Assembly: GCF_000384115.1 (NCBI RefSeq)
Contig: NZ_KB913029.1
Coordinates: forward strand, 4,315,057 to 4,379,056
Direction: 5' to 3'
DNA from: Sporichthya polymorpha DSM 43042
Lineage (GTDB): Bacteria; Actinomycetota; Actinomycetes; Sporichthyales; Sporichthyaceae
Length of the DNA stretch: 64,000 bases
In this document: positions 59,232 through 64,000 of the stretch, piece after piece
Layout: each line of letters begins with the position of its first letter
Position numbering within the stretch: position 1 is the stretch's first letter
Made by a program: the position numbers and the translations under genes
The notes under the pieces: model-generated
What the model was told of the DNA's origin: nothing
What the model saw: only the letters and a program-made list of their open reading frames with translations
Database searches by the model: none

Positions 59232-59594
59232 GTGGCGGTGCGGGCGATCCGCGGTGCGGTGCAGCTGGACTCCGACGAGCGGGAGCACATGCTCGCGTCG
59301 GTGGCGGAGCTGGTCGGGGCGGTGCTCGAGCGGAACAAGCTGGCCGTCGACGACCTGATCAGCATCGTGTTCACGGCGACGCCGGACCTGCACTCGGAGT
59401 TCCCCGCGGTCGGGGCGCGGGACATCGGGATCACCGACGTGCCGCTGCTGTGCGCGCAGGAGCTCGAGATCGCCGGGGCGATGCCGCGGGTGATCCGGCT
59501 GCTCGCGCACGCGGAGACCGAGCTGACGAAGGCCGAGATCTCGCACGTGTACCTGCGCGGTGCGGTGGCGCTGCGCAAGGACATCGCCCAGTGA
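59232..59594 (+). CDS. aroH: Chorismate mutase, AroH class
   Basis: The enzyme turns chorismate into prephenate. The 120-residue protein is of the small trimeric AroH type (as in Bacillus), with AVRAIRGAVQLDSDEREHML, TATPDLHSEFPAVGAR, DVPLLCAQELEI and HVYLRGAVALRKD. Start GTG 59232. It is 10 bp before tyrA, so the two form a tyrosine/phenylalanine branch pair. Confidence 0.94.
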   Translation: MAVRAIRGAVQLDSDEREHMLASVAELVGAVLERNKLAVDDLISIVFTATPDLHSEFPAVGARDIGITDVPLLCAQELEIAGAMPRVIRLLAHAETELTKAEISHVYLRGAVALRKDIAQ

Positions 59595-59604
59595 GCCGGG
59601 TTCC

Positions 59605-60681
59605 GTGAGCGAGCTCCCGGCCCTGGGCAGCGTCCTGGTGGTCGGGACGGGGCTGATGGGCACCTCGGTGGCCCTCGCCCTGCGCGGCCACGGCGTCGAG
59701 GTGCACCTGACCGACCGGGACCCCGCGGTCGCGGAGATGGCCGCTGCCTTCGGGGCCGGCATCGTCGCGGGTCCGGACACGCCCCCGGCCGACCTGGCCG
59801 TGATCGGCGCCCCGCCGGCGGCCGTGCCCACCGTCCTGGCCGACCTGCAGCGCCGCGGCGCCGCGCGCGCCTACACCGACCTCGCCTCGACGAAGAGCGG
59901 CCTGCAGCGCGCCCTGGAAAGCGCCGGCGCGGACGCGACGACCTTCGTCGGCGGCCACCCGCTGGCGGGCAGCGAGCGCTCCGGGCCGACGGCGGCCCGG
60001 GGCGACCTGTTCGAGGGCCGGCCCTGGGTGCTGACGCCGTCGACGGACAGCGCGCCGGAGGCCGTGGCGGCCGTGCGGGAGCTGATCCGGCTCTGCCGCG
60101 CCAACGCCGTCGTCATGGACCCCGAGGCGCACGACCGCGCCGTCGCGCTGGTCTCGCACGCGCCGCAGGTGCTGGCGAGCCTGGTCGGCGCCCGGCTGGT
60201 CGACGCCCCGGAGGACGCCGTCCAGCTGGCCGGGCAGGGTGTCCGCGACGTCACGCGCATCGCGGCCTCGGACCCGGCGCTGTGGACCGAGATCCTCGGC
60301 GGCAACGCGACCGCGGTGGCGGACGTTCTCGACGGCGTCGCGCGGGACCTGGAGGCGGTCCGGTCGGCGCTGCGGGCGGGAGACGTCTCGCCCGTGACCG
60401 CCGCGCTGCAGGCCGGGAACGCGGGCCGGGCGCGGCTGCCCGGCAAGCACGGCGGGGAACCCGCGAAGTACACCTGGGTACCGGTCCTGGTGCCCGACCG
60501 GCCGCGCGAGCTGGCGCGATTGATGACCGACGTCGGTGACGCGGACTTCAACATCGAGGACCTCGAGATCGAGCACTCGCCGGGTCAGCCGGTGGGTCTG
60601 GCGCGCATCGCGGTGCGGCCGGATCGGGCGGAACCGCTGGTCGCGGAGCTGCGCTCGCGCGGTTGGACCGTGCATTGGTGA
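59605..60681 (+). CDS. tyrA: Prephenate dehydrogenase with ACT domain
   Basis: The enzyme oxidatively decarboxylates prephenate to 4-hydroxyphenylpyruvate. The 358-residue protein has the NAD(P) site VVGTGLMGTSVAL at the N-terminus, GGHPLAGSERSGP, and a C-terminal ACT domain (about 285-358; PRELARLMTDVGDADFNIED) that could bind tyrosine for feedback control. GTG 59605 was chosen; earlier codons overlap aroH. Confidence 0.93.
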   Translation: MSELPALGSVLVVGTGLMGTSVALALRGHGVEVHLTDRDPAVAEMAAAFGAGIVAGPDTPPADLAVIGAPPAAVPTVLADLQRRGAARAYTDLASTKSGLQRALESAGADATTFVGGHPLAGSERSGPTAARGDLFEGRPWVLTPSTDSAPEAVAAVRELIRLCRANAVVMDPEAHDRAVALVSHAPQVLASLVGARLVDAPEDAVQLAGQGVRDVTRIAASDPALWTEILGGNATAVADVLDGVARDLEAVRSALRAGDVSPVTAALQAGNAGRARLPGKHGGEPAKYTWVPVLVPDRPRELARLMTDVGDADFNIEDLEIEHSPGQPVGLARIAVRPDRAEPLVAELRSRGWTVHW

Positions 60682-60723
60682 GCGTCACAAGGTCGTTTTC
60701 GCAGGTCAACGCCGATTTAGAGG

Positions 60724-60729
60724 TAGGAT
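60724..60729 (+). promoter_or_regulatory. -10 element before cmk
   Basis: TAGGAT ends 8 nt before GTG 60738. No ribosome site is seen between them. Confidence 0.45.
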
Positions 60730-60737
60730 GGTCACCC

Positions 60738-61451
60738 GTGGAGACCGCGCCGATCGTGCTCGCGATGGACGGACCTTCGGGGTCCGGCAAGTCCAGCGTC
60801 TCCCGTGAGGTCGCCGCGACCCTCGGATTCCGGTACCTCGACACCGGCGCCATGTACCGGGCGATCACCTGGTGGATGCTCCGTGAGGGCGTGGACGTCG
60901 CCGACGCCGAGACCGTCGGCGCCCTGGCCGGCAAGCCCGAACTGCTGATCGGGACCGACCCGGCCGCCCCGTCCATTCGGGTCGACGGCACCGACGTCTC
61001 CGCCCCGATCCGGGGCCGTGAGGTCACCGGAGCCGTGAGCGCGGTCAGCGCCGTGCCGGCCGTCCGCGCCCGCCTGGTCGCGATGCAGCAGCAGATCATC
61101 GCCGGGACGCTGGAGCAGGGGCAGGGGATCGTCGTCGAGGGCCGGGACATCGGCACCGTCGTCGCCCCCGAGGCCCCGGTGAAGATGTTCCTCACCGCCT
61201 CCGCGGACGCCCGCGCCAGCCGCCGCACCCGCGAGATCCTCGACACCGGCGAGAACGCGACGGTCTCCGAGATGCACGCCGACATGGCGCGCCGCGACCG
61301 ACTCGACTCCTCCCGCGCCGCCTCGCCGCTCACCCAGGCCCCCGACGCGGTGCTGCTCGACACCACCACGCTCGACAAGGACGGCGTCGTGGCTGCCGTT
61401 CTGGAGCAGGTCCGCCGTACGCTGCTGCAGCCGGTGAGCGGCACGTCCTGA
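60738..61451 (+). CDS. cmk: Cytidylate kinase
   Basis: The enzyme phosphorylates CMP and dCMP. The 237-residue protein has the P-loop DGPSGSGKSSVSREVA near the N-terminus, YLDTGAMYRAITWWML, EGRDIGTVVAPEA, and RRTREILDTGENATV with the lid. GTG 60738 starts 12 residues before the P-loop as in homologues. The typical next gene, der, is not found here; a regulator follows instead. Confidence 0.95.
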   Translation: METAPIVLAMDGPSGSGKSSVSREVAATLGFRYLDTGAMYRAITWWMLREGVDVADAETVGALAGKPELLIGTDPAAPSIRVDGTDVSAPIRGREVTGAVSAVSAVPAVRARLVAMQQQIIAGTLEQGQGIVVEGRDIGTVVAPEAPVKMFLTASADARASRRTREILDTGENATVSEMHADMARRDRLDSSRAASPLTQAPDAVLLDTTTLDKDGVVAAVLEQVRRTLLQPVSGTS

Positions 61452-61461
61452 CGGAGGCGGC

Positions 61462-64000
61462 ATGACCGTCCGCATCTCGTTGCTGGGCGGTCTGCGCGTC
61501 CTCGTCGACGGACGTGAGATCGACGCCTGGCCCGGACGACGCCCGGCCGAACTCGTCGCGCTGCTCGCGCTCGCCGAGCGCCGGACGCTCCTGCGCGACC
61601 AGGTACTCGACGCGTTGTGGCCGGCCCTGGAGCCGGAGGCGGCCGCCGCCCAGCTCCGCAAGGCGGCCCACCACGCCCGGCAGGTGCTCGGGCGGGACGA
61701 CGCGGTCGTCCTGGCCGGTGGGCGGGTGACGCTCTTCGCCGGATCCACGGTCGAGACCGACCTCGACGAGTTCGAACGGGCGGCCGCGGCGGCACTCGCC
61801 ACGGCCGATCCCGCGGCCTGTGCCGCGGCGGCCGAGCTGGCGGACCGTGAACTGCTGCCCGATGCGCGGTACGAGGACTGGGTCGCGGCCCGCCGGGAGC
61901 ACGTCACCCGCCTCCGCGTCGCCCTGCTCCGGCGGGCGGGGGCGTGGGAAGCGGTCGTCGAGGCCGACCCCGCCGACGAGCAGGCGTACCGGGAGCTGAT
62001 GCGCGCGGCGCTCGCCGCGGGGAACCGGCACGCCGCCCTGCGCTGGTACGGGCGGCTGCGTGCCGCCCTCGCCCGCGAGCTCGGCCTGCGGCCGGACGCC
62101 GAGAGCGTCGCCCTCTACGACCGCTGCGTCCAGGGACTCGCGCCGGAGCGGCCGGCGTTTTCCGGGCGCCAGGTCGAGCTGGCGACCGTCGAGCGTGCGT
62201 TGGCGACGGCCGCCGACCGGGGGTCCGGCCTGGTCGCGGTCCGCGGCGAGGCCGGGATCGGCAAGACAGCGCTGTGCCGTGAGGTGCAGTCGATCGCCGC
62301 CGAGCGCGGCTGGCAGACCGTCGCCGTCGCCGCCCGAGCCGGCTGCGGCGCCTACGGCCCGCTGGTCGAGGCGCTCGAGGCCGTGGTCACCGCCGACCGC
62401 CACCTGCTCGACACGGTGACGGTGCAGGTGCGCTCCACGCTGGCCGAACTGACGGAGGTCGCTGCCCCGGCGCCGCCACCGCCCGCGGGCGTCACCCGGC
62501 ACATGGTGATCGGTGCGGCCCACCGGGTCCTGATGAGCGGTCCGCGGACCGGCGCCGTGCTGATCGTCGACGACGCCCACCTGGCCGACGACGGGACCGT
62601 CGAGGCCTGCGTCCAGCTGGCGCGGACGCGCGGCGCGCGGCCGCTGCTCGTCGTCCTGGCCTACCGGGCCGAGGCGGCGCGGCCGGGCCTGACCACGGGC
62701 GTGGCGGGGCTGGCGCACGCGGAGCGCGCCGACGTCCTCGAGCTCGGACCGCTTCCGCCGGAGGATTTGGTGGCGCTGGCCGGCGACGCTCCGCCGGACC
62801 GGGTGGCGGCCGTGGTCGAGATGGCCCAGGGCAATCCGTTCTTCGCCCTCGAACTGTTGCGTACACCGGCCGCCGGCGTCCCGCGATCCGTCTGGGACGT
62901 GGTGACCGCCCGCTTCCTCGACCTGGACTCCTCGACGGTCGCGATGCTCCGACGCCTCGCCGTCGCGGGCGAGGACCTCGACGTGAACGGCGTGCTCGCC
63001 ATGACCGGTCTCGGCGAGAGCGACGCGTTCGCGCTGCTGGACGCCGGCCTCGCGGCCGGGGCGCTGGTCGTGACGGGGACGCGCTACCGGTTCCGGCACG
63101 ACCTGGTCCGGACGGCGTTGATCGAACAGGTGCCGCCGCACCACCGCGTCGCGGTGCACCGCGACGCGGCGCGACGCCTTGCGGACACGGGCGCCGAGCC
63201 GGCGGCGGTCGCCCGGCACTGGCTGCTGGGGGAGCGCCCGGAGGACGCGATCCCCTGGCTGCTCGACGCCGCCCGGCGGGCCGTGAAGGTCGGCGCCTTC
63301 GCCGAGGCGCTACGACACCTGGACACGCTCGTCGAGCACGCACCCGCGCACCCCGACGGTCTGGTCCTCCGCGCGGAGGCGCTTGACGCACTGGGCGACC
63401 CGGGTGCCCCGGAGGCCTACGCGCGCGCGGCCGAGGCCGCGGGGGACCCGCGGGCGCAGGAGATCCGCGCACAGCAGGCGCTCGCCCTCGTCAAGCGAGG
63501 TGACCCTCCGTCAGCTCTCAAGGTGCTCGACGGAATCGCGCCGGTGACGGTCGGCGGCCGGATGGCCGAGGCGCTCGCGTGGGCCGGTGCCGCGGTGCTC
63601 GGATTTGCGCCGCCGGATGTCGGCACGACGAAGGCAGCCGAGAGCCGACGCCTCGCGCTGCAGTCCGGTGACTCGGCGACACTCGTCATCGCGTCGTGGG
63701 CCCAGGCCGCGGCCGCGCACGCGCGCGGGGACCTGCGCAACAGCGTCTGGACAGACCTGCTCGACACGGCCGCGCTGCCCGAGCTCGCGGTCAACGTCTT
63801 CGACGGGCACCTGTGCATCAGCCAGCGGCTGCTCTACGGGTCGGCGCCGTACCCCGACGTGATCGCGTTCGCCGACCGGTTCGAGGCCGAGGCGCAGCGG
63901 CTCGGCGCGGCAAGGGGGCGGGCCTACGCGGTGACGCTGCGCGGGGAGGCGGAGCTGCTCTCCGGCCGACTCGACGAGGCGGCGACCGATCTGGGGGCGG
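61462..64000 (+). CDS. BTAD-domain transcriptional regulator with AAA-type ATPase, cut by window end
   Basis: The frame is open from ATG 61462 to the window edge (846 codons). Residues 1-90 resemble the OmpR/SARP-type winged helix (ISLLGGLRVLVDGREIDAWP, RRPAELVALLALAERRTLLR). Residues about 95-215 are the BTAD helical domain (YEDWVAARREHVTRLRVALL, ADEQAYRELMRAALAAGNRH). A P-loop GEAGIGKT is at 262-269 with Walker B VLIVDDAHLADD near 366, as in AfsR/LuxR-type ATPase regulators. Helical repeats follow. Missing C-terminus may bear further repeats or an HTH. GGAGG lies 5 nt before the ATG. The target is unknown. Confidence 0.85.
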   Translation, partial: MTVRISLLGGLRVLVDGREIDAWPGRRPAELVALLALAERRTLLRDQVLDALWPALEPEAAAAQLRKAAHHARQVLGRDDAVVLAGGRVTLFAGSTVETDLDEFERAAAAALATADPAACAAAAELADRELLPDARYEDWVAARREHVTRLRVALLRRAGAWEAVVEADPADEQAYRELMRAALAAGNRHAALRWYGRLRAALARELGLRPDAESVALYDRCVQGLAPERPAFSGRQVELATVERALATAADRGSGLVAVRGEAGIGKTALCREVQSIAAERGWQTVAVAARAGCGAYGPLVEALEAVVTADRHLLDTVTVQVRSTLAELTEVAAPAPPPPAGVTRHMVIGAAHRVLMSGPRTGAVLIVDDAHLADDGTVEACVQLARTRGARPLLVVLAYRAEAARPGLTTGVAGLAHAERADVLELGPLPPEDLVALAGDAPPDRVAAVVEMAQGNPFFALELLRTPAAGVPRSVWDVVTARFLDLDSSTVAMLRRLAVAGEDLDVNGVLAMTGLGESDAFALLDAGLAAGALVVTGTRYRFRHDLVRTALIEQVPPHHRVAVHRDAARRLADTGAEPAAVARHWLLGERPEDAIPWLLDAARRAVKVGAFAEALRHLDTLVEHAPAHPDGLVLRAEALDALGDPGAPEAYARAAEAAGDPRAQEIRAQQALALVKRGDPPSALKVLDGIAPVTVGGRMAEALAWAGAAVLGFAPPDVGTTKAAESRRLALQSGDSATLVIASWAQAAAAHARGDLRNSVWTDLLDTAALPELAVNVFDGHLCISQRLLYGSAPYPDVIAFADRFEAEAQRLGAARGRAYAVTLRGEAELLSGRLDEAATDLGA

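Overview
The window is GC-rich chromosomal DNA (roughly 70% or more by eye) with frequent GTG starts, many 4-bp stop/start overlaps and the gene order typical of Actinobacteria (arg cluster, tlyA-nadK-recN-steA-steB, pyrG-nudix, xerD-parA-scpA-scpB-rluB-cmk). The content and lack of mycolic-acid genes suggest a Frankiales/Sporichthya-like or streptomycete-related actinomycete. The species cannot be named from sequence alone.

Region by region. (1) 1-8390, minus strand: the 5' part of a secreted protein, then a compact branched-chain amino-acid-type ABC importer (secreted surface protein, substrate-binding protein, LivH-LivM fusion, LivF-LivG fusion). (2) 8676-15426: a MarR-like regulator and an MMPL/RND exporter sharing a 25-bp dyad, a second paralogous binding protein that overlaps the exporter tail-to-tail, a small ORF and a GT2 glycosyltransferase. 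(3) 15549-24024: the complete arginine operon argCJBDFRGH. (4) 24028-29707: an accessory block between argH and mpg, with an XRE/nucleotidyltransferase pair, an MBL-fold protein and TetR pair, an SOS-boxed 13E12-type HNH endonuclease between two copies of an inverted repeat, and an SDR/DUF2867 protein. (5) 29719-35934: mpg, tyrS, terC, a molybdopterin oxidoreductase and a divergent AraC regulator. (6) 35945-47893: housekeeping run of an acidic small protein, tlyA, nadK, recN, steA, steB, a PNPT-like transferase, murJ, GT4, pyrG and nudix. (7) 47976-54141: two secreted glycine-rich/RTX proteins flanking an alpha/beta hydrolase-LLM oxidoreductase pair and alanine dehydrogenase. (8) 54232-61451: xerD, parA, scpA, scpB, rluB, aroH, tyrA and cmk (chromosome segregation, rRNA modification, Tyr synthesis). 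(9) 61462-64000: a BTAD/ATPase regulator cut by the window end.

Beyond the genes, the window has several families of palindromic DNA. The most unusual is an odd-length palindrome centred on GGAGATGACATCTCC. It occurs four times (livFG linker, small acidic protein, murJ 3' end, scpB N-terminus), always inside a coding sequence, always in the same frame and orientation, and always encoding (G/E)DDIS in a segment likely to be disordered. Two other inverted-repeat families (CGTCCG...CGGACG, three copies; CTTCTGC...GCAGAAG, two copies) and one 58-nt near-perfect palindrome lie between genes.

Many first genes of transcription units have a -10-like hexamer ending only 6-8 nt before the start codon, which suggests leaderless mRNAs. 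No tRNA, rRNA, CRISPR array or complete insertion sequence was seen.
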